A stretch of 64,000 nt of DNA from Silene conica (GCA_029255685.2 CM055313.2:40442079-40506078), one strand, 5' to 3'; positions 1 to 12,480 are shown, counted from the first letter of the stretch. Notes: generated by a model from the sequence alone, not told the origin. Numbers and translations are program-made.

Positions 1-405
1 CTTGGGATAGAACCTCGCCTCGAGCCTGTCTTTGAAAGCCTCCCAATCGAACATCGGGTCAAGAACAGTGGTAGGTCCAGTCAACGCCCACCAACGGTCA
101 GCCTCCAATGTCAGGAAGTGAGCGGCTAAACGCACTCTATCCTCCCTAACGACTGAGTATAAGGTGAAGCTCTTTTCCATCTCTCTAAACCACTCTGTGA
201 GGGCTACTGGGTCAGCCTCGCCTCCATAGGTCCTAACATGGCTTCTGGACATCTGAGAGGCAATCCAGGAAAAGCTACCCGGACGATTAGTCTCGCCACC
301 CGGCGGTGGAGGAGGTGGAACATTCCCCGCTTGCTGTCTCTGAGTCTCAAGCAAATGCTGAATTGCTTGCAGCACAATGTTATCAGCAGCTCTGGGTCTC
401 ACCAT
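1..405 (-). CDS. Ty3/gypsy gag polyprotein, N-terminal part (gypsy-1, runs off window)
   Basis: This minus-strand reading frame opens at an ATG at 403-405 and stays open for 135 codons to the window edge. The product begins MVRPRAADN and has a proline run (PPPPPGG) near residue 33. It then shows the plant gypsy gag core, with AHFLTLEADRWW and a tryptophan-rich WEAFKDRLEARFYP segment. That block is the retrotransposon gag domain that assembles the virus-like particle. The start lies about 150 bp downstream of the primer-binding site at 558-569, as expected for gag behind a 5' LTR. Zinc knuckle, protease and pol would lie left of the window. I see no stop or frameshift in this piece, so the element may be fairly young. 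The family is clear, but the lineage within gypsy is not assigned. Confidence 0.85.
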   Translation of the reverse strand, partial: MVRPRAADNIVLQAIQHLLETQRQQAGNVPPPPPPGGETNRPGSFSWIASQMSRSHVRTYGGEADPVALTEWFREMEKSFTLYSVVREDRVRLAAHFLTLEADRWWALTGPTTVLDPMFDWEAFKDRLEARFYPK

Positions 406-557
406 CCTTCAAAAGAGAAAACAAGGATTAGCTTAGCAGTTAGCAATCACAAATAGACTACAACATAAGTCCTTAGATCTACCCATCTCTCATTCATTAT
501 TTGTTTATTTGGTCAAGTTAAGGTTGGGGGTCACATGAGTGCGTCGGGAGCAATAAT

Positions 558-569
558 GCTCTGATACCA
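558..569 (-). promoter_or_regulatory. Primer-binding site of gypsy-1 (initiator Met tRNA)
   Basis: On the minus strand the sequence is TGGTATCAGAGC, the standard complement of the 3' end of plant initiator-Met tRNA. It lies two bases inside the LTR end at 572. It fixes the element's orientation as minus and identifies the LTR to its right as the 5' LTR. Confidence 0.9.
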
Positions 570-1340
570 ACTGTAAAACCCCTCGCGAAAGCGGAAATAT
601 AAACACATAAAAGTACCAAAAATGCAGCGGAATTAAAACTTTTAGAAGATAAAACAACATGCGAGAAGTCTTAAACTGAAACAGAACTAAAACCGAGATA
701 GATAAGTAACAGTTCTAAGTACAGAAGTGAAATATATACAACAGCCGGGGATGGAACATCCCTACCGGCACCAAAACAAAAGTAACAACTACGAGTCCAG
801 CTAAACGATAAGGTAAGTCAATGATGACAGCAGGATCATCACTCGCTAGCTCTCGTGAACCCATCTCCAACCAGCATGTACCTACATACATGAAAAACAT
901 GTACGCCATAATCAGTGGGGAGTGACTAGAGTTCTCCTAGCCACCTTTTGTGACAACACGTAACATATAAAACAATACAGAATACTCCAACATATAACAA
1001 CATGTGAAGCATAAACAACTCATCATCTGATCTCTTACTAACATGCGATTACCATGCACGGCTCTCAACTAACTTCATAAACAAATAGGAAGGAGAGCCG
1101 GTTTCCCTACTGGTTACCCAGTTGGGGGGTCTTTCAATCCAATTATTTATGAAACCGAACTAAGAGTCATCCAATGCCTTGGATGATTAAACCACAACTA
1201 AGTAACAACAACAATTCGACATGCATATCTGACACTATACCATCATCTAGGCAAGCAGATAAACATCCATAACTCATCATGCATATCTGTCACTGTACCA
1301 TCATCTAGGCAAGCAGATACACATTCATAACACTAGCAAC

Positions 1341-1834
1341 GGGTCCAGAGGTGAACTTAACACATATCCCATTACTACACTATGTCGGGTCCAGAGGTGA
1401 GCTTAACACATATCCCAACATCTAATCAAGTAAAGGGTCCAGAGGTGAACTTAACACATATCCCTAAACTTACAAACCATGAGAAGGGTCCAGCGGTGAA
1501 CTTAACACATATCCCTAATCATCCAAAAGCAAAGGGTCCAGAGGTGAACTTAACACATATCCCAATGCTACAAACATGTATTGGGTCCAGAGGTGAACTT
1601 AACACATATCCCAATACACAGTCATCGCACAACGGGTCCAGAGGTGAACTTAACACATATCCCGTGTACGACAACCGATCACGTGTCAGGTCCAGAGGTG
1701 AGCTTAACACATATCCTGACACGCCCAAGCAAAACACGTAACGGGTCCAGAGGTGAACTTAACACATATCCCGTCACGCGACAGATAAACACGTAGTGGG
1801 TCCAGAGGTGAACTTAACACATATCCCACCACGC
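1341..1834. repeat. Array of ten hairpin units inside the gypsy-1 LTR
   Basis: Ten copies of a conserved ~30-bp core (GGGTCCAGAGGTGAACTTAA and a short tail ending ATCCC) start near 1341, 1387, 1435, 1486, 1534, 1583, 1634, 1688, 1743 and 1798, a spacing of 46-56 bp. The variable flanks of most units are complementary to each other. TGTATTGGG pairs with CCCAATACA around 1580-1617, and CGTGTCAGG pairs with CCTGACACG around 1683-1724. Each such unit is therefore a stem with a private stem sequence and a shared loop. Confidence 0.85.
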
Positions 1835-2137
1835 GACAACCATTGTAACCACTGAACAACCAAAGGTAGAAACTAACCTATAGTTCTAACTTCTTAAACC
1901 TCTAATCAACATTCAATTGATTCCGGGAACTAAGGCGAAGGAGAGCCGGTTTCCCTTTCGGTTACCCGACCGGGGGGTCTCTATCCTCACTTCATTCCCG
2001 AACCCAATATAACGTTGCCCGTACACCGGGGACCTCAAATACATGCCACGGGTATACAAAACGAGTTTCAAACAAAACCGAACAACCGTTTGAAAGTTAC
2101 GATTTAATTTCAAAAACACAAAATGACATACAGGGGT

Positions 2138-2530
2138 CCCCAGCCGGTCGGCAGGCAGCCGGTCGGCCGGCTGGTGATCTCTCAGCCTACATCTCTTTTC
2201 AAAACCGAGAAAACACCAAGAAGGACTCCCAGCCGGTCGGCAGGCAGCCGGTCGGCCGGCTGGGAACCCCATTCCCTAGCCTTTACTAAAATCGTATCCA
2301 TCCCCATATGCACTCCCAGCCGGCTGGCAGGCGGCCGGTCTGCCGGCTGGGCTCCCTCCTATACTATGTTTATCGCAGAAACACACAATACAAGGAAAGA
2401 TGACTACCAGCCGGCCGGCAGGCAGCCGGTCGGTCGGCTGGCAGTCCTAGGCCAATTTCCACAAAAACTCGAAAATCCACCAGATGCTCTCCCAGCCGGT
2501 CGACCGGCGGCCGGTCGGTCGACCGGCTCA
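2138..2530. repeat. Array of five GC-rich palindromic units in the gypsy-1 LTR
   Basis: Five copies of a ~35-bp unit built from CCAGCCGGTCGGCAGGCAGC and its complement start near 2139, 2230, 2316, 2407 and 2492, a regular period of about 88 bp. Each folds on itself. Examples are CCCAGCCGGC with GCCGGCTGGG in the third unit and AGCCGGTCGACC with GGTCGACCGGCT in the fifth. The spacers between units are ordinary AT-richer sequence. The gypsy-2 LTR has the same five units in the same order. Confidence 0.85.
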
Positions 2531-3491
2531 GAGAGCCTGTCACGCAAAAACGCATTTTCCAAATACTTCTAAATCTCCACAAATCGATACCCAAACTTCA
2601 CAATTGCTACAATATAAGTTTACCCATCATTATTAAACATTCAATACTACTTCCTAGCAGCACGAAATTCTCATAACAATCCTTAAGACGGCCAAAACAA
2701 GTATCCGTCGCAAACATGAGATTTTCCATAAAAACCACATATGAGCATATAAGCCTTAACAAGCATAAATTCATCAAAGTAAAGCATTCCTAAGCATGCT
2801 ACTACAACTCTTGATCATCAAACATTAATAAAAACAGAAATCAAGTCAAGAATCACATCAATATGCTAATATACACATAAAGGCCGAGTTTCTCATTATC
2901 GTCACCTTAAAGCTTATTCCGGCAAGTGATCCTCCTCTACCACGTAAGAGTCCACGTCGGGATCGTCAAGACCAACCCCTACAACAAAGAAAACGGTTTA
3001 AGAACACCAAAAACGAATTATAGGAGAACAGGCCGAATTTTAAAGGTTGACGAAACGAAAATTGAAAGTGATGGATGTCTTGGAAATCGAACGAGGATTC
3101 CGAAAATGTACTTACTTTCGCGATTCGATGGACGGATGATGGAGAAAACTCGAAAAGAAGGAAGGGTTTTATGGAGGTTTTGAGAGACTTAAAGTTACAG
3201 TGAAATGAAACTTGAGGGAGAAGAAGATGTCGACTTATGGGGTTTATAAGGTACAAGTGGGTCCTTTCCGAATAATTAATTGGAACGGACTTTTAAACGG
3301 ATATGGAACGAGTACTTGAGTCGGATATTTAATTATGCCAAGTTGTATTCGTCTTAAGAACTGGAGGTTCTTAAGACGGATCTTATCTATTAAATTAGAG
3401 TCTTTCGAATTAAATTACTAAATTATTATTTTTATTACTTAAAATACTTAAAATGCTTAAATTAGATTTTACGAAAATACGGGATGTTACA

Positions 3492-6400
3492 AACCTTACA
3501 TATCGCTATTTCCTTCCTATCAATGAAATCCCGAATTATATGATATTTTCTTGGTACATGTCTAGACTTATTACTAGACTTAGGCTCCTTAGCCTGAAAG
3601 ACAGCACCACTGTTATCACAGTACAGGGTGATAGGATCTTCAGCATTTGGAACTACCCTTAGTCCCTCGATAAATTGCCTTATCCATACTGCCTCCTTAG
3701 CAGCTTCTGACGCTGCAATGTACTCTGCTTCCGTTGTAGAATCCGCAACGACAGGTTCTTTGAAGCTCTTCCAACTAATGGCACCACCATTCAAGATAAA
3801 GACAAATCCAGCCTGGGATTTAAAATCGTCTTTATCTGTTTGGAAGCTTGCATCTGTGTAACCCTTTACACACAAATCTTCTTCCCCTCCAAACACTAAG
3901 TATGAATCCTTAGTTCTTCTCAAGTACTTAAGGATGTTCTTGACTGCAATCCAGTGATTTTCACCTGGATTTGCTTGATATCTACTAGTCATGCTCAAAG
4001 CATACGAGACATCAGGACGAGTGTATATCATGGCGTACATGATAGATCCCACGGCGGAAGCATAAGGGATCATTTTCATGCGTTCAACATCCTTGGGCTC
4101 TGTGGGTGATTGAGACTTTCTCAATATAATGCCACTTCCCATGGGGATAAACCCTCTCTTGGAATTTCCCATGCTGAACCGTCGAAGAATCTTATCGATA
4201 TAAGGTTCTTGACTTAGTGCCAATATCCTCTTGGATCTATCTCTATAGATCCGGATACCTAATATGCATTGTGCATTTCCAAGATCTTTCATCTGAAAAT
4301 GGTTACCTAACCATCCTTTCACTGATGAAAGCATTGGAACATCATTTCCAATGAGTAGTATGTCATCCACATACAAGATTAGGAATACAACATTGCTCCC
4401 ACTGAATTTCATATATAGACAAGGTTCCTCGACACTTCGAGTGAAACCATTTTCTTTTATGACTTCATTTAAGCGATGATTCCAACTCCTCGATGCTTGC
4501 TTAAGACCATAGATGGATCTCTTAAGCTTGCATACCTTGTTAGGATTTTTAGGATCTTCAAAACCCTCAGGTTGTATCATATACACGTCCTCCTTTAAAT
4601 GCCCATTTAAGAAGGCGGTTTTGACGTCCATTTGCCACACTTCATAATCATGAAATGCGGCAATCGCTAACATTATCCTAATGGATCTTAGCATGGCTAC
4701 CGGAGCAAAGGTTTCATCATAATGAAGACCTTGGACTTGGGAAAAACCCTTAGCTACTAGCCTAGCTTTATAGACATCATCATGTCCTTCTATGCCGTTC
4801 TTCACCTTGAAGATCCACTTGCATTGGAGAGGTCTCATCTCCTTTGTCAAGTCTACCAAGTCCCATACTTGGTTTTGATGCATAGAATCCATCTCGGATA
4901 CCATGGCCTCATGCCATTTGATGGAGTCGGGACTAGAGATTGCAGCTTTGTAAGTGGTAGGCTCGTCACTTTCCAAAAGTAAAACGTCTAGGCTACCATC
5001 TTCCTCAATTAGTCCAACATACCTATCAGGTTTATGTGGGAGCCTACTCGACCTCCTAGGTGGAATAGGTACCGAAGTGGATGAAGAAGGAACATCTTCA
5101 TCTGTCTCAGCTTCAGTTTGTGGCTCTTGAACTTCTCGAACTTCATTAAGTTCAAAATTTCTCCCACTCTGTCTCTTAGAAATAAACTCCTTTTCTAAGA
5201 AGACAACCTCAGAAGACACAAACACTTTGTTTTCTTGAGGTTTGTAGAAGTGGTGGCCACGTGAGGTGGTTGGATAACCAACAAATATGCATTTTTCGGA
5301 TCTTGGTGCGAGTTTGTCATCATTTTTAGATTTGACATAAGCATCGCACCCCCATATCTTCATATAGGATAAGTTAGGAACCTTTCCTTTCCACATCTCA
5401 TATGGAGTCTTATCGGTCGCTTTCGTTGGACTATTGTTCAACGATTTGATGGCGGTGAGGATCGCAAATCCCCAAAATGAATTGGGTAAATTAGTTTGGC
5501 TCATCATTGATCGGACCATATCCAATAAGGTTCGATTCCTCCTTTCTGCCACACCATTAAGTTGTGGTGTTCCTAGAGGTGAAAGTTGTGACACAATGCC
5601 ACACTCCTTTAGATGTGAATCAAATTCATTGCTAAGATATTCTCCACCACGATCGGATCGTAATGTTTTAATCTTCATGTCGAGTTGGTTCTCTACTTCA
5701 TTCTGAAATTCTTTAAATTTCGTAAAAGCTTCACTCTTATGCTTCATTAAGTAGATATACCCATACCTACTTAAATCATCGGTGAAGGTGATGAAATAGT
5801 CATAATTGCCTCTAGCGGTGATTGATAGTGGTCCGCATACATCCGTATGTATTAGTCCCAATAACTCACTGGCTCGTGTCCCTTTACCACTAAAGGGGTT
5901 ACGAGTCATCTTTCCTAGAAGGCAAGCTTCGCATGTACCATAAGATTCATATTCGAATGGTTTAATTATGTTGGTCCTTACCAATCTTTTAATGCGATTT
6001 TCATTTATGTGACCAAGTCGACAATGCCAAACATATGATTCATTTGGATCACTTGTTTTAATACTTTTGTTATTAACGTTGTAGACATTATTAGACAAGT
6101 CGGAAGTTTCCAAAACATAGATTCCATTAATAGAATTGGCACGGCCAACTACCATGTCATTCTTAGAAATTACACAACAATTGTCTTTAATGGAAAAATT
6201 ATATCCCTCAACGTCTAACATTGCAACAGAAATAATGTTTTTGGAAAGAGATGGTACAAAATAACAATTATTAAGTTTTAGCTCATATCCACTCGTCAAG
6301 GCAAGAGTGCAAGTTCCTTTAGAAGTGGCCGCTACCCGAGCTCCATTTCCAAGTCGGAGATCCATATCACCCTTGTCCACCTTCTCCACTTCTCTTAAAC

Positions 6401-6902
6401 CCTGCAAACGATTACAAAGGTGAGAACCACATCCGGTATCCAATACCCATGATGTGTTGGATGTAAAATTTATGTCAATAACAAAAATTTCAGATTTGGA
6501 ATTACCTAACGGAATCACAAGACCTTCTTGGATATGACGTAAGTACTTGGGGCAATTCCTCCTCCAATGGCCCATGACACTACAATAGTGGCATCGCCCT
6601 TTCTCTAACTTTCTCTTATTCTTTTTATTCTTTGCAAGACTTTTCTTGCTAGAACTCCCACTAGCTTTATCATAAGCTCTTTCCTTCAAGTATAAGGCGT
6701 CCAATTCTTCATTTAGCTCATCTATATAAGCCGTGTCAAGAAATGAACCTTTGGGAGGTGGGAGAGAAGAAATGAAGATAATACTGCCATCCGGACCCGT
6801 TCCGAAATGAACTTCTCTAGTAGTATCAATGTTGTTTTGGTTGCATATATCGTCGAAAACATTATGACAAGAATCAATAGTGATAGGGTTGAATGAATCC
6901 AT
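3492..6902 (-). pseudogene. Ty1/copia gag-pol, cut at RNase H by gypsy-1 (copia-1)
   Basis: This long open frame starts at the ATG at 6900-6902. It contains a CX2CX4HX4C zinc knuckle (residues 104-117) and the aspartic protease DTG at 155-157. Integrase follows with its H293, H298, C324, C327 zinc site and catalytic D354, D417 and E453. Reverse transcriptase has YVDD at 844-847, and RNase H has TDASF near 1017. The frame is open throughout but ends in foreign LTR sequence: residues after AICKV are encoded by the gypsy-1 LTR. Comparison with copia-3 shows that about the last 45 residues are missing here; they should lie beyond gypsy-1, outside the window. The N-terminus is odd. The region before the zinc knuckle is only about 100 residues and lacks the gag core seen at 21000-21971, so this copy has pol but little gag. 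It is broken as it stands. Confidence 0.92.
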
Positions 6903-8680
6903 TGCGATAAAACAACTACAAAAACGGAAACGAAGGAAAATTAACGTTCATCATTTTAACACTTGTTAAACATTTTAAACAAGTTAAGTATTTACTTAAC
7001 GATCTCTTACACAATTAAGTAAATAAACCCGAGACCCAAACCCATACTAATCCGGGCACGGTGTAGCCGATTCAACCCGTATAAGTATAATTTGGTGGAT
7101 TAACCCTTTAATCGGTTCTACTCTTAGAACTCTCGGTCGACAATTTTCTTAAAATTATCTTTAGCCCGAACTTATTGCAACTACGGTTACGAATACTTTC
7201 GTTGAGATCGACCAAATTTCAAGGTGTAATCGTCATTACCCCACTTACCCAACGTGACAATTTTAGTACCCCGGTTTAGCCGAGCCTACATATTTGTGAA
7301 GAAGGGATTCATGGGTCCATACTCTTTGGTAAGGCTAAGTCTCAATATTTTAAACGTAAGAGATATTATCAATTATTATCTATCTCCTTTTAAGTGAACT
7401 AATTAGGTGAATTATCGATAATAAAATGATACGTTGAAGACCCGATACTCGATATGCATGACATGTTAATGGCGATTTGGCTATGCATGCAACATATTAA
7501 AACAAAATAAAGCAAACGATAAATTCCTAGTATGGCCTTATCCTAGAAAAGAAAAAACAAGAGTACAATTCGGAAACCAACTCCTTTGGTCCCTTGAACT
7601 TGACGCGGCACGCAAATCGAGGCAAACACCGTCTTGATCGGAACTCCTTTCCGAATGGCACCGTCTTCAAGGTTCTCTGAAAATACAAGAATTACAACTT
7701 TTCTAGTCTACTTTATACATTATAAAATAGAAATAAATTACAATTGGGTGATACGAGATCACAAAATTACAACCGAACCGGTAACCCCTTACATTACGGG
7801 AAATACCGATTTAAAAAACTAAGGCCATACTAGAATAATTACAAGATTCAAAATAATGCAATATAATATGACATTCATAAGAAAACGTAGCATTATATAT
7901 ATGTTATGAATATGTTCTTTTTAATGCCAAATCGCCCTAATAACTTATTATGTCGAAATTAACCCGGTTTTATGAGATTTTAGCATTTTTAACTCCTTTA
8001 AAATGCATAAATTAAAACATAAACAACTTATGTTCTAAATAATATCCTAACACATTTTAGGATTCAAAATTAGTCATAAATAATTTTGACAATAATTAAC
8101 ACTTTAATTATATTAACATTGTTCATTTTGCCTTAAAATGCATAACATTCACGAATTACATCCAAACAAATATCAAAATTCGAAATTTTGGATTTTTATT
8201 TTCACTAACATTCTGAAAATATTACTTTAATATTTATAATGTAAAAAATTTTGGTCATCCAATTCGAAATTTAACTCGAAATATCATATATTAATGGCCA
8301 AAATTACCTCTTAATACAGTTTTAACAATAAAATCGTAAAACATGCTATACAAAATCATATTGTACCAAATTTTACATACATTAAGTAAAATAAGCATGT
8401 GAGGTCGTGTGAAAATTACAAGGCTAGAAACATTTTCTTTCTAATTTAATCATTTAACTCGATTTTGTCATAAAAATGCATATTAAACGATTAAATTTAT
8501 ATAATGAACAATATATTAAATCTCATAAATTATCAATATAACCTAAAACATTTTAGGACCAGATTTAACTTACATGCCAAAATGTTGAGTGAAAAAAAAT
8601 GAGTCTTTAAATATATAGTTTTGTTTTTAAGTCTCATAACTCGGAAAAACTAAAAACCGATTAAGCATGCAACAACGAGA
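6903..8680 (-). other. Copia-1 untranslated leader
   Basis: This is 1.8 kb between the PBS and the coding start, with no convincing ORF. Roughly 6960-7340 is the reverse complement of a relative of 20590-20999, the leader directly before the copia-2 gag. The shared features include a GGCTACACCG stretch and the run up to the start codon. The rest (about 7500-8680) is AT-rich and non-coding. Confidence 0.6.
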
Positions 8681-8692
8681 GCTCTGATACCA
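8681..8692 (-). promoter_or_regulatory. Primer-binding site of copia-1 (initiator Met tRNA)
   Basis: The minus strand reads TGGTATCAGAGC, two bases inside the LTR that begins at 8695. It is the same initiator-Met tRNA complement as in the gypsy elements. Confidence 0.88.
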
Positions 8693-8694
8693 AT

Positions 8695-9847
8695 TGTTAG
8701 TTTCATATACCTATTTAGTCATACTAATTTTATTTATCTTATAAAATGTAGATCTTATTCATGCTTAACATAATATGTGTCGAGATATATGAAGAAGAAC
8801 AAGCTTCCTTACATTGATAATCTCGGCTAAAAGGGCACAAGTGAAGACACCTTCTTCACTTGTTCTTGAGCTTAACCCACGGATGATCCTCCTTGAACCT
8901 TCAAAGAGATGATGGTCTCCAAAAGATGAACACCAAGACACACTAACTCTCAATGTTTGTATGCTATTGTACTAGAATCAACACACAAACTCACTAGATA
9001 AAGCAAGGAGGCACACAGTTAGGGTTTAGAAAAATGAAGCTTATTTTTCTTTCTTTTGTTCTCTCTAAACAACCAAACCCTAAGTGAATTGTGAATGAGT
9101 TGTGTGTGCAAAAATGAGGGAACAAAACCTCTTTTGTTCACTCCTTGGGTTCGGCCGAAATGGCATGGGTAGAGTGCCCAATCACTTGGCTCTCTATCCT
9201 CTCAATTGTCCCAAGCATGCTTTCACAATTAAATGCCTTGTCTTAATAATGTTCCTATTACATATAATGTAATATTGTAAATGTGTGTGTGTGTGACATA
9301 TCACACGGTCCACACCACCAAAACGGATCCAATCCGTAACATTAGTTAGGATAATATTATTTGCGTAGTTTAACACTTTAAACTTTTCATCGCAAATTAG
9401 TAATTTAAATAATTACAAATAAATATTTAATCGCATTTCATAACTACAACAATTGTAGTTTAATCGACCCATTCATTTGTTGTTATGTTTCATAAACATA
9501 TAAATAATAGTGATAACATTTCAATCACTAAAATAATTTATAATCTTATTATAAATAATCTCCTTATTTTATTCTTAATCTAGAAATGAATCAACTCCTA
9601 TCAATATACAGTTGTTACATTTAGTATTGAGATAGTTGTCCTAAAGGTGTGATCTAAAGGGATCAACTGGTCACCACCATCATTACGACAGTAATGTCAA
9701 ACTCTAGCAGGCCAATCATTACCGATTAATGTTGACCAGTTGACTTATGATAAGAATCATCCCATGAATATTCTTTTATAGAGATTTGTCAATTTAATTA
9801 ATATAATTGACGTGATCACATTATTGTTGAGGACACTAACTCCAACA
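8695..9847 (-). repeat. 5' LTR of copia-1 (1.15 kb)
   Basis: The plus-strand ends are TGTTAGTTTC at 8695 and ACTAACTCCAACA ending at 9847. Read on the minus strand, the LTR begins TGTTGGAGTTAGTGTCC, almost identical to the LTR start at 19335 and related to the solo LTR end at 23388. The plus-strand segment at 9645-9740, around CCTAAAGGTGTGATC, recurs in the LTRs near 19500, 23200 and 60600, so all belong to related families. Its right end joins the gypsy-2 interior. Confidence 0.85.
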
Positions 9848-12480
9848 AACAATAGTGAACAAATTCCAAAAAGAGTCACCGGGAGCGTAGAAACGATCAT
9901 AGAGATTACTTTCGACACGAAGGATTGAGAGTTTCAAGTTTCACAACGGACAGAACATACAAGGAAAGATCGAAGAAATGAAATAACCAGGTTAGAGATC
10001 AAGGAAGACGGTAACTCTTGTCAAACATGGGGTCACTAATCACTCGATCCATAATCAAAGCATCGTTACAACGATTCCCAATATATCCCTAGGAGGACAA
10101 TTCAAGTGATCTCTAAACTCTCAATGGTTTCACGATCCCTCTTACCATTATCTCATCCACAGAACAAGGTATTCCTCAACAAGAAGGCTTTCAAATCTCT
10201 GGACCGGGATTCTAATACCATAACAACGAACCTCAAAACCCAATATAGGGTATTCGTTACCCTATAACCTTAAATCCATAACAGTTCGATCCCAACAACT
10301 TACTCCACAAGGTGCTTCGAAATCTTAAATTCCCAATTTTTATCATCACAGTGAACATTCAAATCGAGACTTTACTAAGGTAACAACTTCTAAATCCTCT
10401 GATTTCCAACCATTTACCAACAATATACATCTCAAAGAAAGTTCTAAAGAAGTAACAACTCTCACTCTTATAGGTTCCATAAGACTTAGGCATTCACATT
10501 CCGAGATTCCTCAATTGATATTTATGAACACTTATAAGTTTCAAACTTCCACTCTACGATTACCTCAAACATCAACGGTTACCTGTAAGTACATCAATAG
10601 GCAAATGCCGAGGCCCCATAAGTAACTCAAGGTCAACACTTAGTCAGCTCTATAAGTCCCCTTGTAAATGTCTCAATACTCTCACACAGTTACCAATAAC
10701 TCTCGTTCCTCAAATATGTGGTCCTTTCTGCATTACAAAAATTCCTCAAGATTAAGTAGCACTAACTTACCTAATTCATCAATTTAACCACATCATCATT
10801 ATCTAAGGCACATTCCTCTAAATTCATCTATAACTCCAAGCATTCCATTCCAATCCTCAAATGGTACTTCCAAATCTACAATTACCAATTACACACCGAT
10901 CCATTCTACATGGAACTCTCAAGACGGTACACTATCCAGCATCGCCCGAACATTATTCTCACCAACTCTCTCAACCAAATCCTGACAACGCAGAACCAAG
11001 CATTCCTCAAGGCATGTATCTCTACCCCGAGAACAGGTCGATCTCGCCACTAATCTAAATGAAAAGGAGCAAGGCTCACGGAAGAAGAGATGAGATACGA
11101 ACCTCAGAGACAAACACGATACAGATTCCGAGAGAGTCATAAGAAAACGACTCGAGGGACAACGAGGTGACAAGGTAAGAAACTTTAGGCTATGGACTCC
11201 AATAAAATTGAAGCCATGATCAGAAGGAGAAGTAAAGGAGAGGAAAGGAGAGAAGCGATATGAAAGAAACGATTACGGACATCTCCCAAGGTGCGGGTCT
11301 CTCACTATTCTCACGGGGTTCTCACTTCTTACTTTCCACATCAAGTCATTCAATTATCGGTTCTCACGAACAATTCCTCCAATGATTCGTATACCCTTAT
11401 CTTTCAACTCTAAACGGTATCATCATTATAACTACCTATTCCCAAAAGTTTGAGAGGTCTCATCTCTGCTAGTCCCTCAAATGACAATTCAATAATACTT
11501 TTAGGTCATCACCCTTATATGCTATATCCACTTTACTTACCTCACTGTCCACAAGTTAACAATTTTTAAACCATCAAGTTTTTCCCGAACTTACATCTCT
11601 CAATGAATTACTTTATTCCATTCACAAACTAGCGGTGCATCCTCAAGTTTCTCTTAAGTTTTTCATTAAACAAACGTTAAGATTCGATAGGCAGCCTAGG
11701 GTAAAGTAGTGATTCACTTCTTCTAAGATTAAGTCAATAACTCTTCAAGTATTCAACCATTGTAGCCAATGATTAGCATTCCTCAACAACAGACCTTTCT
11801 CAACTCGATCACTCACCTGAGTCAATTGATACTAACTCACTTTACTCATCTATTCTTTTTCATTATCATCTTAAGCCTATTCTTCTAGGTCGCTCTATAT
11901 CCTCAATTATCTTATCTAACTCCTTAACAATACTCTACAATCCACAAACTTTCACGATCTAAGCATGGTTCTCAAGGTAGGTTCCACCGAATACTAAGTA
12001 TACAACTCAGCCTTCAAGCAAGTATCCTATCACTCACTTTCACTCTCCCAATTGGATAGACAACTAGACCCTTGGATCACCAAAACATGTCTCTCGATAC
12101 CTCTTAAGTTATTACTCAAATAACAATATTTCTCATAACACAACTTACGGTTATCCTAAGACTAGTTCCTCCAAATCCAATAAAAGGGAAGGTTACCTAG
12201 AGGGCACCTTAAGAAAGCAAGCAACAAGGTTAAGCTGAAAAGATATGAAGATCTGTTCAAGCAAGATAGACAAATATTCTAAAAGAAGGATGTGCATCCA
12301 GAGTTATCAAATAAAGTGATGCACAAGGAAAGAGGAGTATCTTCAAGGCTCAGAAGTATTTTCCAACAGTAGCACAAATCTTCTATCTTCGGTAGAAACT
12401 TCGGTCTCCATCGCCAAATGGATAATCCCACGGTTCGTCGATTAAAAGATATAAAAGTGAAATCAATGACAATCAACAAA
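9848..12480 (-). other. Non-coding interior of gypsy-2
   Basis: This 2.6 kb stretch lies between the copia-1 LTR and the gypsy-2 PBS region. It is rich in short CTCAA/CCTCAA words and stop codons, and I see no gag or pol motif on either strand. Homology to the gypsy-1 leader stops at about 12490, just before where gag should start. The copy is either a large-retrotransposon-derivative type with a non-coding interior or a rearranged element. No function can be assigned. Confidence 0.5.

Larger units (their letters stand above)
572..3491 (-). repeat. 5' LTR of gypsy-1 (2.9 kb)
   Basis: The plus-strand boundaries are TGTAAAACCCC at 572 and GGGATGTTACA ending at 3491, so the LTR has the usual TG...CA ends. 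The PBS lies immediately inside the left end. A second copy with the same ends lies at 12632-15639. The LTR contains, in order on the plus strand, a unique part, an array of ten hairpin units (1341-1834), a GC-rich array of five palindromic units (2138-2530), and AT-rich DNA. Two copies of a motif beginning GAGAGCCGGTTTCCCT occur near 1096 and 1944. Its right end abuts copia-1 coding sequence, so this element was inserted into copia-1. Confidence 0.85.

Noticed and set aside
1382-1796. Open frames through the hairpin array (repeats of GPEVNLTHIP type)
   Set aside because: They arise from translating the repeat array in a frame without stops. The repeat is conserved at the DNA level as hairpins, and the matching frames on the other strand are shadows.
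1341-1834. CRISPR-like array (regular repeats with ~20-bp variable spacers)
   Set aside because: It lies inside a plant LTR. The variable parts pair with each other as hairpin arms, and no cas genes are present.
1913-2594. Open frames rich in ADRLPADRLG / GRQPVGRL repeats on both strands
   Set aside because: They are products of the GC-rich palindromic units, which are open in several frames. They have no start context and no family match.
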